From an uncultured Pelagibacteraceae bacterium (GTDB lineage Bacteria > Pseudomonadota > Alphaproteobacteria > Pelagibacterales > Pelagibacteraceae): a stretch of DNA of 64,000 nt. Below are positions 1-9,879 of the stretch, in pieces. The first letter of the stretch is position 1. Each line of letters begins with the position of its first letter. A program made the translations under genes and the position numbers. The DNA is taken from the NCBI GenBank assembly GCA_902559565.1, contig CACEIH010000002.1:1-64000 (forward strand). The letters are read 5' to 3'. The notes below the pieces were generated by a model. That model saw only the letters and a program-made list of their open reading frames with translations, had not been told where the DNA came from and did no database searches.

Positions 1-29
1 TACAAAGTGGTAAATTTGATTCATTTAAT

Positions 30-2120
30 ATGAATATAAAAAAACTTACTAATTCTATTGTAATATTTATTATTAATAGATTAATAGAAATTTTTGGTTT
101 GATAATCTCTATTTTTGGTATTCTGTTATTAATCTCATTAATTTCATATTCACCTTCAGACCCAAATTTCATATTTCCAGAAAATACTGAAATAAAAAAT
201 TTTTTAGGATTTAGAGGCAGTTATGTTTCAGATCTTTTTTTTCAGTCTGTTGGACTTATCGCTTACCTAATTCCAGTAACGTATATTTTTACAGGAATAA
301 ATATTTTTAGAAAAAAAGAATTTTTTTTATTAATCAGCAATAGTTTTTATATAGTTATTTATTCATTAATTGGTTCTTTATTTTTTTGTTTATTTTATAA
401 AAACGCTTTTGATCTTTATATTAACGGAAATGGTGGTTTTATCGGTACATTTTTAAGCCAAACCTTTTTAAAAAATATTTTAAATTATAACAACAACATA
501 TCTTATTTTCTAATTTTAATAATTATTATTTCAATATTTTTATTAAGTTTAAATTTTAGTTTTAAAGGTTTCACTTCATTCTTCAAAAAAATATTTAAAA
601 TGTTTTTTGGAGATACAAGTAAAAATTATACTAATAAAAATGAAATAATTAATGAATATATACCACAAGAAGAAATTAAAAATCTTATTCAAGATGATTT
701 ACCTTTTATCAAAACTGATACAAACCAGATATCTAATAAATCAAAATTTAAATTGCCCTCTTTAGATCTTTTAAAAAAACCTGAGAAAAAAGAAAAAAAT
801 AATCTAAATCAGAATGAAAATAACAACCCTGAATTTCTTGAAAAAATTCTTTTGGATTTTGGAGTAAATGGAAAAATTAAAAAGGTAAGTCATGGTCCTG
901 TTGTAACATTGAATGAATTTGAACCCGCAGCAGGTATTAAAGTTTCTAAAATTATAAATCTATCAGATGATATTGCTAGAAATACAAGTTCTGAGTCTGC
1001 TCGTATATCAACAGTTCCTGGAAGTAATACTATTGGTATAGAGTTACCAAACTCATATAGAGAAAATGTTTATTTAAGTGAAATTCTTGACTATCCAAGT
1101 TTTAAAAAAAAAGAAATAAAACTACCAATTGCTTTAGGAAAAAATATTTCTGGAACTCCAATTATAGGAGATTTAGCAACTATGCCACATTTATTAATAG
1201 CCGGTACAACAGGATCGGGTAAATCAGTATGTATTAATACAATTATATTATCTTTACTTTTCAGACATAGCCCAGAAAAATGTAAATTTATTTTAATAGA
1301 TCCAAAAATGTTAGAACTTTCAACTTATGAAGGGATACCACATCTACTTTGTCCTGTAATAACTGAAGCTAAAAAAGCTGCCTCTGTATTAGGTTGGGTC
1401 GTAAAAGAAATGGAGAGTAGATATAGACTTATGACTAAAGAGGGAGTTAGAAACATTGATGGATATAACTCTAAACACAAACTTCCAATGCCTTATATCG
1501 TTGTTGTAGTAGATGAAATGTCAGATTTGATGCTAGTCGCTGGAAAAGAAATAGAAAATTATATTCAAAAATTATCACAAATGGCAAGAGCTGCTGGAAT
1601 TCATATAATTATGGCTACGCAAAGACCTAGCGTTGACGTAATCACAGGAACAATTAAAGCGAATTTTCCAACTCGTATTTCATTTCAAGTAACATCTAAA
1701 ATAGATAGTAGAACTATTTTAGGAGAACAAGGAGCTGAACAATTATTAGGTAAAGGTGATATGTTATATATGTCGTCTGCAAACCGAATAGTAAGGATTC
1801 ATGCTCCATTTGTTTCTGATAATGAAATTGAGAAGATTAATAATTTTTTAAGAACACAGGCAGAACCTGATTATGTAGATGAAATACTAAATTTTGCAGA
1901 TGAAAAAGAAATGGTTGATAATTCAAAAAATCAAGGAGAAAAAGATGAACTTTATCAAACAGCTGTTGAAATTATCAAATCAGAGGGAAAAGCCTCTACA
2001 TCTTTTCTGCAGAGAAAATTACAAATTGGATATAATAGAGCTGCTAGGATAATTGATATGATGGAAGCCGATGGCATAGTAAGCAAAGCAAATCATGTTG
2101 GTAAACGTGATGTTTTATAA
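30..2120 (+). CDS. ftsK: DNA translocase FtsK
   Basis: Septum-anchored dsDNA pump that moves the chromosome terminus across the division plane and activates XerCD dimer resolution. The N-terminal ~175 residues hold about four hydrophobic membrane segments. A low-complexity Lys/Asn-rich linker follows (~200-270), then the RecA-like motor with Walker A AGTTGSGKS near residue 391 and a Walker B-like VVVVDEMSDLM. The last ~60 residues (from YQTAVEIIKSEG) form the winged-helix gamma domain that reads polar DNA motifs. At 696 aa it is a short FtsK, because the linker is reduced. The stop codon overlaps the next start by one base (TAATG), so it is probably co-transcribed with lolA. In the 29 bases upstream, one frame ends at a TGA overlapping this ATG, perhaps the tail of a preceding gene. 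Confidence 0.96.
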   Translation: MNIKKLTNSIVIFIINRLIEIFGLIISIFGILLLISLISYSPSDPNFIFPENTEIKNFLGFRGSYVSDLFFQSVGLIAYLIPVTYIFTGINIFRKKEFFLLISNSFYIVIYSLIGSLFFCLFYKNAFDLYINGNGGFIGTFLSQTFLKNILNYNNNISYFLILIIIISIFLLSLNFSFKGFTSFFKKIFKMFFGDTSKNYTNKNEIINEYIPQEEIKNLIQDDLPFIKTDTNQISNKSKFKLPSLDLLKKPEKKEKNNLNQNENNNPEFLEKILLDFGVNGKIKKVSHGPVVTLNEFEPAAGIKVSKIINLSDDIARNTSSESARISTVPGSNTIGIELPNSYRENVYLSEILDYPSFKKKEIKLPIALGKNISGTPIIGDLATMPHLLIAGTTGSGKSVCINTIILSLLFRHSPEKCKFILIDPKMLELSTYEGIPHLLCPVITEAKKAASVLGWVVKEMESRYRLMTKEGVRNIDGYNSKHKLPMPYIVVVVDEMSDLMLVAGKEIENYIQKLSQMARAAGIHIIMATQRPSVDVITGTIKANFPTRISFQVTSKIDSRTILGEQGAEQLLGKGDMLYMSSANRIVRIHAPFVSDNEIEKINNFLRTQAEPDYVDEILNFADEKEMVDNSKNQGEKDELYQTAVEIIKSEGKASTSFLQRKLQIGYNRAARIIDMMEADGIVSKANHVGKRDVL

Positions 2121-2668
2121 TGAAAAATTTTTATTTATTCATAATTTTTTCATTACTAACAACACAAACATTAGCTTCGACAAAAAAAAATATAATAGAA
2201 AATTTACAAAAAACTAAAAATATATCTTTCAAATTTGAACAAAATATTAATGGGAAAATAGAAAACGGTAATTGCATAATTAAATACCCAAAAAAAATTT
2301 TTTGTCAGTACAAATTAAAAAACAAAAAAATTCTTGTTTCAGACGGTAAGTTGTTAGCAATCAAAACAATAACTAGCTATTATCTTTATCCAATAAAAAA
2401 AACACCTTTGAATTTAATTTTAGATAAAGATTTTATATTAAATAAAATCAACTCATTAAATGATAGAATTGTTGATGATAAATTTATAAATTTTACATTT
2501 AAAGAAAATGATAATGAAATTAATCTATTTTTTGATAAAAACACTCATAACCTAATTGGATGGCAAACAATAGATATCTATCAAAATATTAGCATTACTT
2601 ATCTTTCATCTATTGTTAAGAATCAAAAATTAAAAGAAAATTTATTTACAATACCAAAGCAGAATTAA
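2120..2668 (+). CDS. lolA: Outer-membrane lipoprotein carrier LolA
   Basis: Periplasmic chaperone that would receive lipoproteins from the LolCDE transporter and carry them to the outer membrane. A signal peptide is visible (hydrophobic residues ~5-18, ending TLA-S). The rest (182 aa total) has the alternating hydrophobic pattern of the half-open LolA beta-barrel, including the stretch FEQNINGKIENGNCIIKYPK, which matches the family's F-x-Q...G...I..P region. ftsK-lolA adjacency is a common alphaproteobacterial arrangement. Its last four bases overlap the end of the convergent GNAT gene. Sequence divergence is high, so the call rests on motif, length and context together. Confidence 0.85.
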   Translation: MKNFYLFIIFSLLTTQTLASTKKNIIENLQKTKNISFKFEQNINGKIENGNCIIKYPKKIFCQYKLKNKKILVSDGKLLAIKTITSYYLYPIKKTPLNLILDKDFILNKINSLNDRIVDDKFINFTFKENDNEINLFFDKNTHNLIGWQTIDIYQNISITYLSSIVKNQKLKENLFTIPKQN

Positions 2669-3168
2669 AATTTTATAGTTTCTGTTTTAAAAATCTTCAT
2701 TCCTCTTGCAATATAGTTTTTTAATGCATTTTTATGGTCTAAAGTACAAGTATGCACCCATACCCTTCTAGGTTCTTCTAAGAATGATTTTTTAATAGCT
2801 GTAGTTAAAAGAAACGAGCCAAGATTTTTATTTTGATATTCTTCTAATAAACCTAAATAAGCTATCTCGACTTCATTTTTATCGTTATGTGTTATTGTTT
2901 CAAAGAAACCAGCAAGATCATTATTTTTTTTTAAAATATAAGTTTTTACTTTTTTATCTGAAACATACTTTATCCATTGTTGGTCAGACCACACCAAACG
3001 ATCAACCCAATGATGTTTTTTTCCTATATTCTTATAGAAAAATTTATTTAATTGAAAATTGTCAGGCTCTAAAAGTTCAATGAAAAAATCTTGAAATTTT
3101 TTTTCTGAAGCATTTAACTGATTTAGAGAACTAATTTCTAAATAATTTCTTTCAACACTTTTACTCAC
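2665..3168 (-). CDS. GNAT-family N-acetyltransferase
   Basis: 167-aa protein with the acetyl-CoA-binding core of the GNAT fold. Strand 4 and motif A read AYLGLLEEYQNKNLGSFLLT (residues ~103-122), where QNKNLGS stands in for the usual Q/R-x-x-G-x-G/A pyrophosphate loop. The following ALKNYIARGMK resembles the common 'A..lY...GF' motif B. Substrate is unknown: it could be a small molecule or a protein N-terminus. It is not RimI-like enough to replace the missing rimI of the tsaB locus, although I cannot exclude it. Its start overlaps the end of the HIT gene by four bases, so it is the last gene of the minus-strand his cluster transcript. Confidence 0.75.
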   Translation of the reverse strand: MSKSVERNYLEISSLNQLNASEKKFQDFFIELLEPDNFQLNKFFYKNIGKKHHWVDRLVWSDQQWIKYVSDKKVKTYILKKNNDLAGFFETITHNDKNEVEIAYLGLLEEYQNKNLGSFLLTTAIKKSFLEEPRRVWVHTCTLDHKNALKNYIARGMKIFKTETIKF

Positions 3169-3530
3169 ACAACCATCTTACCAACTTTTTCTCCACCAAA
3201 TAAATGAAAATGTAAGTGAGGCACTTCTTGCCCACCATTTTCACTAATATTAGCTAAAGCTCTGTAACCTTTGCCATTATCTACTGATATACCAAGTTTT
3301 TTTGCAACTATGCTTATACCTTTTATTAATCCAACTATCTCCTCAGAGGACGCTTTCTCGCTAAAATCATCCAAATCTATATATTTACCTTTTGGTATGA
3401 CTAGTGCATGAATTTTTTTTTGAGGATTAATATCATAAAATGACAATACATAATCATCCTCATAAATTTTTTTACAAGGAATTTCTCCTCTTAATATTTT
3501 TGCAAAAATATTATTTTCATCGTAACTCAT
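3165..3530 (-). CDS. HIT-family nucleotide hydrolase (HinT-like)
   Basis: 121-aa histidine-triad protein. The N-terminus (NIFAKILRGEIPCKKIYEDD) is the standard HinT opening, and the catalytic triad appears as PHLHFHLFGG near residues 103-112, giving H-x-H-x-H. Members hydrolyse purine nucleoside phosphoramidates and adenylyl-linked compounds in the cytoplasm. The ATG overlaps the hisE stop by four bases. hisE-HIT adjacency is common in alphaproteobacteria, though no direct role in histidine synthesis is established. The length is typical. Confidence 0.92.
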   Translation of the reverse strand: MSYDENNIFAKILRGEIPCKKIYEDDYVLSFYDINPQKKIHALVIPKGKYIDLDDFSEKASSEEIVGLIKGISIVAKKLGISVDNGKGYRALANISENGGQEVPHLHFHLFGGEKVGKMVV

Positions 3531-3796
3531 TTTTTTCTCTTATCTAACTCAACCATTACATCTTCAACCTTAATATTATTTGCCTCGAGATACATAATTA
3601 GATGATAAAAAACATCTGCGGCTTCATGAATTTTATTTGTATCTTTATCTACAGCATCTATTAATTCATTTATTTCCTCTAGAACTTTTGCTTTGCTTAA
3701 AGACTTATTGCTAAGTAATTCATTTGTATAAGAGCCTTCTTTGGGATTACTTTTTCTCTCTCTAGCTAATTTTATCAAATTATCAAAAACGTTCAT
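3527..3796 (-). CDS. hisE: Phosphoribosyl-ATP pyrophosphatase
   Basis: Second step of histidine synthesis: hydrolyses phosphoribosyl-ATP to phosphoribosyl-AMP and pyrophosphate. At 89 aa it is the stand-alone HisE form, without a fused HisI. It shows the MazG-like all-alpha signature: EEINELIDAVDKD (metal-binding E-E...E..D) followed by EAADVFYHLIMYL (residues ~58-70). Neighbours are hisF and hisA upstream on the same strand, interrupted by a secreted lyase-like gene. hisI, hisG, hisD and hisC are not in this window. Confidence 0.93.
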   Translation of the reverse strand: MNVFDNLIKLARERKSNPKEGSYTNELLSNKSLSKAKVLEEINELIDAVDKDTNKIHEAADVFYHLIMYLEANNIKVEDVMVELDKRKK

Positions 3797-3798
3797 GG

Positions 3799-4794
3799 TT
3801 ATTTATCTTTCAACAAGATTTCCTCAAGTTTTTCTTCTGTATTCGCCATTGCCATATAGTCTGTAAAAACAGTCATGCCTTCAGCTAGATGTTTGTGTTT
3901 TGCTTTTTGGTTTGCATTAGAATAAATACCAAATTTAAAATAACACTTATTTCTGTAATCTCCCTTATGTTTTTTTTTACCCCAGTTAGTAGGTCCCTCA
4001 TAATCATAAGCAAGTTTTCCATCTATCCAAACTTTTAATTTACCATCCGACTTTTTAGAATTTTTAAAATTAATTCTAACATTAGTCCATGTATCTGTTC
4101 CAAAATTTTCATTAATTTTAAATTCTTTAAGAACTCTTCTTTTTTCCATACTACTAGGTTTCCATTCATTATTATTTTTAAAACTTGAAAACTCATGTTT
4201 GAAAACTAGTTTTGCTCCTATAATACTCATCATCCAAGTAATTTTATGTCCTTTTGGGTGGCATTGTCCGACGTGAAATTGCCTAATTGGATTTTTTGGA
4301 AATAGTATATTGTGAGCTGGCATCATGGCATAGTTAATCCATTTTTCCGTCCCCTCAGTAAATGTCCACTTAGTACTTTTTGATGCAAGTTCAGTACGAA
4401 CACTTCCATAGCCATGCGTGCAATCATTTTGTCCATAACGATTTAAACATTTAGAATAATCAGTTGTAAATGAATAAAATACTTTACCATTGTAAGCAAA
4501 GTCTTCGGCACCAATGACTTGTGCCATCGCACCATCACTAATTTTAGTTTTCATTGAAACCTGATTTGGATAGCCTGGAAAAAAAACCTTTCCTGGTTTT
4601 AATTCTACGTCTTTACCAATTACTAATTTATGAATATTTGTATATCTCTCAAGATCACTTACTTTATGATAAGTTTTAGCCCATTCTTTATGAAGATTTG
4701 CTGCAGTTTGATACCAGGTTTCATCGGCAAATAATGGATTAAAAATAAAAAAAGTTATTAATAAGTATAGTAATTTGAATTTGGTATTAATCAT
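3799..4794 (-). CDS. Secreted polysaccharide-lyase-like protein (heparin lyase I type fold)
   Basis: About 331 aa from ATG at 4794; a TTG two codons upstream (4800) is also possible. An N-terminal signal peptide (hydrophobic LLYLLITFFIFNPLFA) predicts export. The mature part has features of the PF14099-type beta-jelly-roll lyases: GYGSVRTELAS (an R-x-E motif), KWINYAMMPAHN, QFHVGQ and a late GKLKVWIDGKLAYDYEGPTN segment followed by YFKFGIYSN. It would bind or cleave an acidic polysaccharide in the periplasm or outside, but the substrate cannot be read from sequence. It sits between hisF (9-base gap) and hisE (2-base gap), so it is presumably co-transcribed with histidine genes. Confidence 0.6.
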   Translation of the reverse strand: MINTKFKLLYLLITFFIFNPLFADETWYQTAANLHKEWAKTYHKVSDLERYTNIHKLVIGKDVELKPGKVFFPGYPNQVSMKTKISDGAMAQVIGAEDFAYNGKVFYSFTTDYSKCLNRYGQNDCTHGYGSVRTELASKSTKWTFTEGTEKWINYAMMPAHNILFPKNPIRQFHVGQCHPKGHKITWMMSIIGAKLVFKHEFSSFKNNNEWKPSSMEKRRVLKEFKINENFGTDTWTNVRINFKNSKKSDGKLKVWIDGKLAYDYEGPTNWGKKKHKGDYRNKCYFKFGIYSNANQKAKHKHLAEGMTVFTDYMAMANTEEKLEEILLKDK

Positions 4795-4803
4795 AATCAA
4801 AAA

Positions 4804-5559
4804 TTAAATCCTAACAGGTATTCCTTTTGAGTCCAAATATTCTTTAGCTTCTTTTAATGAATGTTTCCCATAATGAAATATAGATGCAGCTAAAACTGCA
4901 CTAGCTTTTCCTAATTTAATTCCATCAACCAAATGATCTAAGTTACCTACGCCTCCAGATGCTATAACTGGAATATTTACTTTTGATGAAATTTTTGACA
5001 TTAAATCAATATCGTAGCCCACTTGTGTTCCATCTCTATCCATAGATGTTACTAATAACTCTCCAGCACCATTTTCTTCCATTTGTTTTGCATACTCCAA
5101 TGCATCAATGCCACTATTATTTCTTCCTCCGTGAGTAAATACTTCCCACTTTTCTCCACTTTTTTTTGCATCGATTGCAACAACAATACACTGAGATCCA
5201 AATTTTTTTGAACTATCAATAACTACTTTTGAATTTTCAACCGCAGCAGTATTAATTGAAACTTTGTCTGCCCCACAATTAAGTAATTTATTTATGTCCT
5301 CTACACTTCTAATCCCACCACCTACTGTTAAAGGAACAAAGCATTTCTTTGAAGTTTTCTCTACAACATCGTAAATGATATCTCTATTTTCATTAGATGC
5401 AGTGATATCTAAGAAACATATTTCATCTGCTCCACCATCGCTATAGATTTTAGCTTGCTCCACAGGATCTCCCGCATCTTTTAGATCAACAAAGTTTATG
5501 CCTTTTACAACGCGACCATTCTTGACATCTAGGCATGGAATAATTCTATTTTTAAGCAT
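4804..5559 (-). CDS. hisF: Imidazole glycerol phosphate synthase, cyclase subunit
   Basis: TIM-barrel subunit that, with HisH, converts PRFAR plus ammonia to imidazole glycerol phosphate and AICAR. It opens [19 protein letters not shown], with the catalytic Asp of CLDV at residue 11. The phosphate-binding loops VGGGIRS and ASGGVGN lie in the two half-barrels, and the second catalytic Asp is in MDRDGT. At 251 aa it is full length. It overlaps hisA by eight bases, consistent with translational coupling. Confidence 0.97.
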   Translation of the reverse strand: MLKNRIIPCLDVKNGRVVKGINFVDLKDAGDPVEQAKIYSDGGADEICFLDITASNENRDIIYDVVEKTSKKCFVPLTVGGGIRSVEDINKLLNCGADKVSINTAAVENSKVVIDSSKKFGSQCIVVAIDAKKSGEKWEVFTHGGRNNSGIDALEYAKQMEENGAGELLVTSMDRDGTQVGYDIDLMSKISSKVNIPVIASGGVGNLDHLVDGIKLGKASAVLAASIFHYGKHSLKEAKEYLDSKGIPVRI

Positions 5560-6268
5560 CTTCTTTTACTAGTTCCTCTAATTTGATATCACCATCATAG
5601 ATAGCTTTGCCAACTATTATACCTTCAATATTTTTTAAATTCTTTGCTTTTTTAATGTCATCTATTGATGAAACTCCACCGGATATAATCACAGGGCAAT
5701 TTGATACTTCCGCAATTTTTGAAGTTTCTTCAAAATTTGGACTTTGCTTCATACCATCCCTATTAATATCGGTATAAATTAATCTACTAACACCGTAATC
5801 GTTAACCTCTTTTAAATAATCTAAAGTTAATTGATTAGAGTTTTCTTTCCATCCTGACACAGACAAATATCCATCTTTAGCATCTAAACCTAAAGCAATT
5901 TTATTTGAAAATTTTTCACACGATTTTTTTAAAAAATTTTTATCTTTTATTGCTGCACTTCCTAAAATAACTTTCTCAACACCAGCATCGATATATTTTT
6001 GAATACTATCAGGATTTCTAATACCACCACCTACTTCAACCTTTAAATTAAATTTATTAACTATATCCTGAATAATATCTAAATTTACTGTTTCACCAGT
6101 TAAAGCACCATCTAAATCAACTATATGTAAATTTTTAAATCCATGATCCTTATATTTTCCTGCTTGTTCAACAGGAGACATTTCATATTCGGTTTTATTG
6201 TCAAAATCCCCTTTGATTAGTCTTACGCATTTTTTATCTTTAATATCTATGGCTGGAAATATTTTCAT
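5552..6268 (-). CDS. hisA: ProFAR isomerase
   Basis: Opens the ribose ring of ProFAR to give PRFAR, the fourth step of histidine synthesis. It is a (beta/alpha)8 barrel paralogous to His[21 protein letters not shown] with the catalytic Asp at residue 8, then [16 protein letters not shown] with the second Asp, and ISGGVSS near residue 195. The length (238 aa) is normal. It lies directly between hisH (0-base gap) and hisF (overlap) in a minus-strand operon. Confidence 0.97.
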   Translation of the reverse strand: MKIFPAIDIKDKKCVRLIKGDFDNKTEYEMSPVEQAGKYKDHGFKNLHIVDLDGALTGETVNLDIIQDIVNKFNLKVEVGGGIRNPDSIQKYIDAGVEKVILGSAAIKDKNFLKKSCEKFSNKIALGLDAKDGYLSVSGWKENSNQLTLDYLKEVNDYGVSRLIYTDINRDGMKQSPNFEETSKIAEVSNCPVIISGGVSSIDDIKKAKNLKNIEGIIVGKAIYDGDIKLEELVKEDA

Positions 6269-6895
6269 TTACAAATTTATAAAATTATTAATTATTTTGA
6301 GACCAATCTTATCACTCTTTTCAGGGTGAAATTGAGTTCCAAAAATATTTTCTTTTTCAATAGAACAAACAATATTTGATGAATAATCTGTTGTTGCTGA
6401 AATTACATTTTTGTCATTCGGTACAAATTCATAACTGTGCACGAAGTACATGTGTGAATTATTTTCTATGTTTTGAAAAATCTTACTATCCTTAACTATA
6501 TTAATCTGGTTCCAACCAATGTGAGGAAGTTTAAATTTTCCATTTTGGTTATCAATTTTCGAGACCTTTCCTGAAATCCAACCTAAACCCTTTGTTTCAG
6601 TTTCTTCATAGCCAATATCTGCAAACATTTGTAAACCTACGCAAATTCCGAGAAGAGGTTTTTTCTTAATTATCGCAAATTCATCAAGAGTATCTGTTAG
6701 ACCATTAATCTTTTTTAAAGCATCTACACAACTTTTAAATGAGCCCTGCCCTGGCAAAACTACTTTATCGCTTGATTTAATTTTATCTAAGTCTGAAGTT
6801 ACTTCAATATTAACTTTATCTTGGGCAACTTCTTTAAAAGAGTTTATCACCGAGCTTATATTGCCCGAATTATAATCAACAATTGTAACGTTCAT
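6269..6895 (-). CDS. hisH: Imidazole glycerol phosphate synthase, glutaminase subunit
   Basis: Class I glutamine amidotransferase that supplies ammonia to HisF. It shows VTIVDYNSGN at the N-terminus, the nucleophile elbow LLGICVGLQMF (catalytic Cys near residue 85) and the His-Glu pair in FGTQFHPEKS near the C-terminus. At 208 aa it is full length. hisB starts six bases away on the same strand, so hisB-H-A-F read as one transcript. Confidence 0.96.
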   Translation of the reverse strand: MNVTIVDYNSGNISSVINSFKEVAQDKVNIEVTSDLDKIKSSDKVVLPGQGSFKSCVDALKKINGLTDTLDEFAIIKKKPLLGICVGLQMFADIGYEETETKGLGWISGKVSKIDNQNGKFKLPHIGWNQINIVKDSKIFQNIENNSHMYFVHSYEFVPNDKNVISATTDYSSNIVCSIEKENIFGTQFHPEKSDKIGLKIINNFINL

Positions 6896-6900
6896 TAAAC

Positions 6901-7491
6901 TTATAAAGAACCTTTTGTAGAAGGAATTGATTTCTTATTCCTTGGGTCCATTTCTAATGCGGTTCTTAAAGATCTTGCTAATCCTTTAAAACAAGATTCA
7001 ATAATGTGGTGACTATTATCACCGTAAATATTTTCAACATGTAAAGTAATTCCAGCCGCTTGTGAAAATGCTTGAAACCATTCTTTAAATAACTCTGTAT
7101 CCATTTCACCAAGCTTTTCCACCTTAAGTTTAACTTTCCAAATTAAATAAGGTCTATTTGATACATCAATCGCTACTCTAGTTAATGTTTCATCCATAGG
7201 AATCATTGCATGTGCATATCTTCTAATTCCAACAAATTTTTTAGATGCCTTCTTAAGAGCCTCACCAATAGCAATTCCCGTATCTTCTGTTGTATGATGA
7301 AGATCTATGTGTGTATCGCCTTTAGCTTTAATATCCATATCTATTGATGAATGCTTTGAAAGTTGTTCAAGCATGTGATTCAAAAATCCTATACCAGTAT
7401 CAATCTTATATTTTCCCTTACCATCAATATTAAGATCGACGCTGATGCTTGTCTCTTTAGTTTTTCTACTAATTTTGCCTTTACGCTTCAT
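6901..7491 (-). CDS. hisB: Imidazoleglycerol-phosphate dehydratase
   Basis: Monofunctional dehydratase (196 aa, no fused histidinol phosphatase) that makes imidazole acetol phosphate. The duplicated manganese-binding histidine motifs are visible: [12 protein letters not shown] around residue 69 and [18 protein letters not shown] in the second half. The [13 protein letters not shown] segment is also diagnostic. It is the first gene of the his cluster and is divergent from hslV across a 91-base intergenic region that must hold both promoters. Confidence 0.97.
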   Translation of the reverse strand: MKRKGKISRKTKETSISVDLNIDGKGKYKIDTGIGFLNHMLEQLSKHSSIDMDIKAKGDTHIDLHHTTEDTGIAIGEALKKASKKFVGIRRYAHAMIPMDETLTRVAIDVSNRPYLIWKVKLKVEKLGEMDTELFKEWFQAFSQAAGITLHVENIYGDNSHHIIESCFKGLARSLRTALEMDPRNKKSIPSTKGSL

Positions 7492-7547
7492 AATTAAAAA
7501 CAGGTATACATATATTATTCAATTATGGCAATAATACTAAACCTAGC

Positions 7548-7576
7548 CTTGAAGTATTGAAATTAGTATCCATTTA
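7548..7576 (+). promoter_or_regulatory. Candidate sigma-32 (RpoH) promoter of hslVU
   Basis: The -35 box CTTGAA (7548-7553) matches the sigma-32 consensus perfectly. After a 14-base spacer comes ATCCATTTA (7568-7576), which matches CCCCATNTA except at its first two positions. The predicted transcript would begin at about 7582-7583, essentially at the hslV ATG. hslVU is a classical heat-shock operon, which supports the reading. No transcript data are available here. Confidence 0.6.
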
Positions 7577-7582
7577 TAAGCT

Positions 7583-8098
7583 ATGACAACAATTGTGCTT
7601 GTAAGAAAAAACAATGAAGTAGTAGTTGCTGGCGATGGCCAAGTAAGTATGGGCAATACCGTTGTAAAAAGCACTGCTTCAAAAGTAAGAAAAATTGAAA
7701 AGAGAGGTGTGGTAGCTGGATTCGCTGGATCAACAGCTGATGCACTTACTTTATTCGAACGACTAGAAGCTAAATTAGAAAAGCATGCGGGTAATTTATC
7801 TAGAGCTGCTGTTGAATTAGCTAAAGACTGGAGAACAGATAAATATTTAAGAAGATTAGAGGCCTTAATGGCTGTAGGCGATAAAGAAAATAGTTACATA
7901 ATTTCCGGAACTGGGGATGTTTTAGAGCCAGAAGGTGATGTAATCGGTATTGGCTCGGGTGGTAACTATGCTTTAGCTGCTGGAAAAGTTTTAATGGGAA
8001 CTGACATAAATGCTGAACAACTCGCAAAAAAAGCAATTGAAGTAGCAGCAGAAATATGTGTTTTCACAAATAATAATGTTAAAATTGAAAAAATATAA
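7583..8098 (+). CDS. hslV: ATP-dependent protease peptidase subunit HslV (ClpQ)
   Basis: Proteasome-beta-like threonine peptidase that forms the degradation chamber of HslUV. Start MTTIVLVR places the catalytic Thr at residue 2 after Met removal, as in Escherichia coli HslV. Other conserved pieces are [34 protein letters not shown] and GTGDVLEP. At 171 aa it is full length. It overlaps hslU by one base (TAATG). The ATG lies only seven bases after the candidate sigma-32 -10 box, leaving no room for a Shine-Dalgarno site if that promoter is used. Confidence 0.97.
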   Translation: MTTIVLVRKNNEVVVAGDGQVSMGNTVVKSTASKVRKIEKRGVVAGFAGSTADALTLFERLEAKLEKHAGNLSRAAVELAKDWRTDKYLRRLEALMAVGDKENSYIISGTGDVLEPEGDVIGIGSGGNYALAAGKVLMGTDINAEQLAKKAIEVAAEICVFTNNNVKIEKI

Positions 8099-9471
8099 TG
8101 GATAAATCAAACGTTACTCAATTACACCCTAAAGATAAAGATTCATCAAAGGAAGAATTTTTAGGAAGTTCATTATCACCTAGGGAAATAGTCTCAGAAT
8201 TAGATAGATTTGTAGTTGGCCAAAATAAAGCGAAAAGAGCTGTTGCTGTTGCATTAAGAAATAGATGGAGAAGACAGGCACTTAAAGGCGAAATGAAAAA
8301 TGAGGTTTTGCCAAAAAATATTTTAATGATCGGACCCACTGGTGTTGGTAAAACAGAAATATCTAGAAGGTTATCGAAATTAGCAGAAGCTCCATTTGTA
8401 AAAGTTGAAGCAACTAGATTTACAGAAGTAGGTTACGTTGGGAGAGACGTAGAACAGATAGTGAGGGATTTAGTTGAAATTGCTATCGCAATGGAAAAAG
8501 TCAAAAAAAGAAAAGAAGTCAAAGCTAAAGCACAAAAACTTGCTGAAGAAAAAGTTTTAGATGCATTGGTAGGAAAAAAAGCAAGTGCTGCAACCAGAGA
8601 AAGTTTTAGACAAAGATTAAGAAATGGAGATTTAGATAATAATGAAATTGAAATTGCGGTAAGCGATACTGGTGGAAATAGTACATCATTTGAAATACCA
8701 GGAATGCCAGGAGCTAATGTCGGTATGATTAATATTGGTGAAATGCTTGGAAAATCTATGGGTACTAAAGAAAAAAAGAAAAAGATGACCGTTAAAGAAT
8801 CTCATGAAATTTTACTTAATGATGAATCGGATAAACTTATTGAGCAAGATAAAATTGTTAAAGCTGCAAAAATCTCTACTGAAAATAATGGTATTGTTTT
8901 TTTAGATGAGATAGATAAAATTTCAGGAAGAACAGATAGAGTTGGTGGTGACGTTTCAAGAGAAGGTGTGCAAAGAGATTTATTACCTTTGATAGAAGGA
9001 ACGACTGTAAATACAAAATATGGACCAATCAAAACAGACCATATTTTATTTATTGCCTCTGGAGCATTTCAGTTAGCTAAGCCATCCGATCTATTACCTG
9101 AACTACAAGGAAGATTGCCTATAAGAGTTGAATTAGAAGCATTAACTAGTGAAGATTTTAAAAGAATTTTAAAAGAACCAGATTATAGTTTAATCAAACA
9201 ATACATTGCACTTTTAAAAACAGAAAATGTTGAATTGGAATTCTCCGAAGATGGAATTGATGCGATAGCAAATATAGCCTCTGAAGTAAATTCAACAGTA
9301 GAAAATATTGGTGCAAGAAGATTACATACTATTATTGAAAAAATTTTAGATGAAATTAGTTTTACTGCTACAGATAGAGCTGGAGAAAAAATAATAATCG
9401 ATAAAAATTATATTACAAAAAATTTAGATAATTTAGTTAAAGATACAGACTTGTCAAAATTCATTTTATAA
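8098..9471 (+). CDS. hslU: ATP-dependent protease ATPase subunit HslU (ClpY)
   Basis: AAA+ unfoldase that feeds substrates to HslV. After a ~20-residue extension comes [17 protein letters not shown], the family's N-terminal signature, then Walker [10 protein letters not shown] near residue 78, [16 protein letters not shown] and Walker [11 protein letters not shown]. The substrate-binding I-domain (about 115-255) includes [14 protein letters not shown]. The C-terminus SKFIL inserts into HslV pockets in this family. 457 aa. Its end overlaps the convergent Smr gene by six bases. Confidence 0.97.
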   Translation: MDKSNVTQLHPKDKDSSKEEFLGSSLSPREIVSELDRFVVGQNKAKRAVAVALRNRWRRQALKGEMKNEVLPKNILMIGPTGVGKTEISRRLSKLAEAPFVKVEATRFTEVGYVGRDVEQIVRDLVEIAIAMEKVKKRKEVKAKAQKLAEEKVLDALVGKKASAATRESFRQRLRNGDLDNNEIEIAVSDTGGNSTSFEIPGMPGANVGMINIGEMLGKSMGTKEKKKKMTVKESHEILLNDESDKLIEQDKIVKAAKISTENNGIVFLDEIDKISGRTDRVGGDVSREGVQRDLLPLIEGTTVNTKYGPIKTDHILFIASGAFQLAKPSDLLPELQGRLPIRVELEALTSEDFKRILKEPDYSLIKQYIALLKTENVELEFSEDGIDAIANIASEVNSTVENIGARRLHTIIEKILDEISFTATDRAGEKIIIDKNYITKNLDNLVKDTDLSKFIL

Positions 9472-9879
9472 CTTTTTTTTTAAATTAATATAAAAAGCTC
9501 CACTTCCACCATCCTCAATAGATGCCTCTTGTATACTATTTATCATACTCATTAATTCGTTATCATTTTTTATATATTCAGGAATAGAATATTTTAAAAT
9601 TCCTAAATCTTTTGACACATAAGGGTCTTTATCATTTTCTGAGTGCAGTCCTTTCCCAGTAACAATAATCAATCTACTTATATTTTTATTATAAGAATTA
9701 TAGATTAAATCGTTAATTTTTTTGTTTGCATCATCTAATGAATAACCATGAAAATCAAAACTGATTATTTTTTTTTTATTTTTTTTTGTTAAGCTAGAGT
9801 CTTTATCTGGTAAATTTTCATTTTTTGATAAAAAATTTTCCCAATCTTTTTTATCTTTATCTGAAATTTTACTATTCAA
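9466..9879 (-). CDS. Smr-domain protein (MutS2-like endonuclease domain)
   Basis: 137-aa protein with a polar N-terminal tail and a C-terminal Smr domain. It shows [18 protein letters not shown] (a variant of the DLHG motif) and VTGKGLHS near residue 75, then [13 protein letters not shown] at the end. Stand-alone Smr proteins are nicking or RNA-cleaving enzymes, but the cellular role in alphaproteobacteria is not settled. It lies directly downstream of the Tim44-like gene with no gap. In many relatives a lytic transglycosylase gene (mltA) lies between the two; it is absent here. Confidence 0.88.
   Translation of the reverse strand: MNSKISDKDKKDWENFLSKNENLPDKDSSLTKKNKKKIISFDFHGYSLDDANKKINDLIYNSYNKNISRLIIVTGKGLHSENDKDPYVSKDLGILKYSIPEYIKNDNELMSMINSIQEASIEDGGSGAFYINLKKKL

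Noticed and set aside
2895-2920. Possible second parS (GTTTCAAAGAAAC)
   Set aside because: Only the outer arms match; the central CACGTG is absent and it is within a GNAT coding sequence.
3799-4794. Reading the lyase-like gene as a recent horizontal insertion
   Set aside because: Its base composition and codon use look like its neighbours and its junctions are as tight as those of the other operon genes, so transfer cannot be argued from this sequence.
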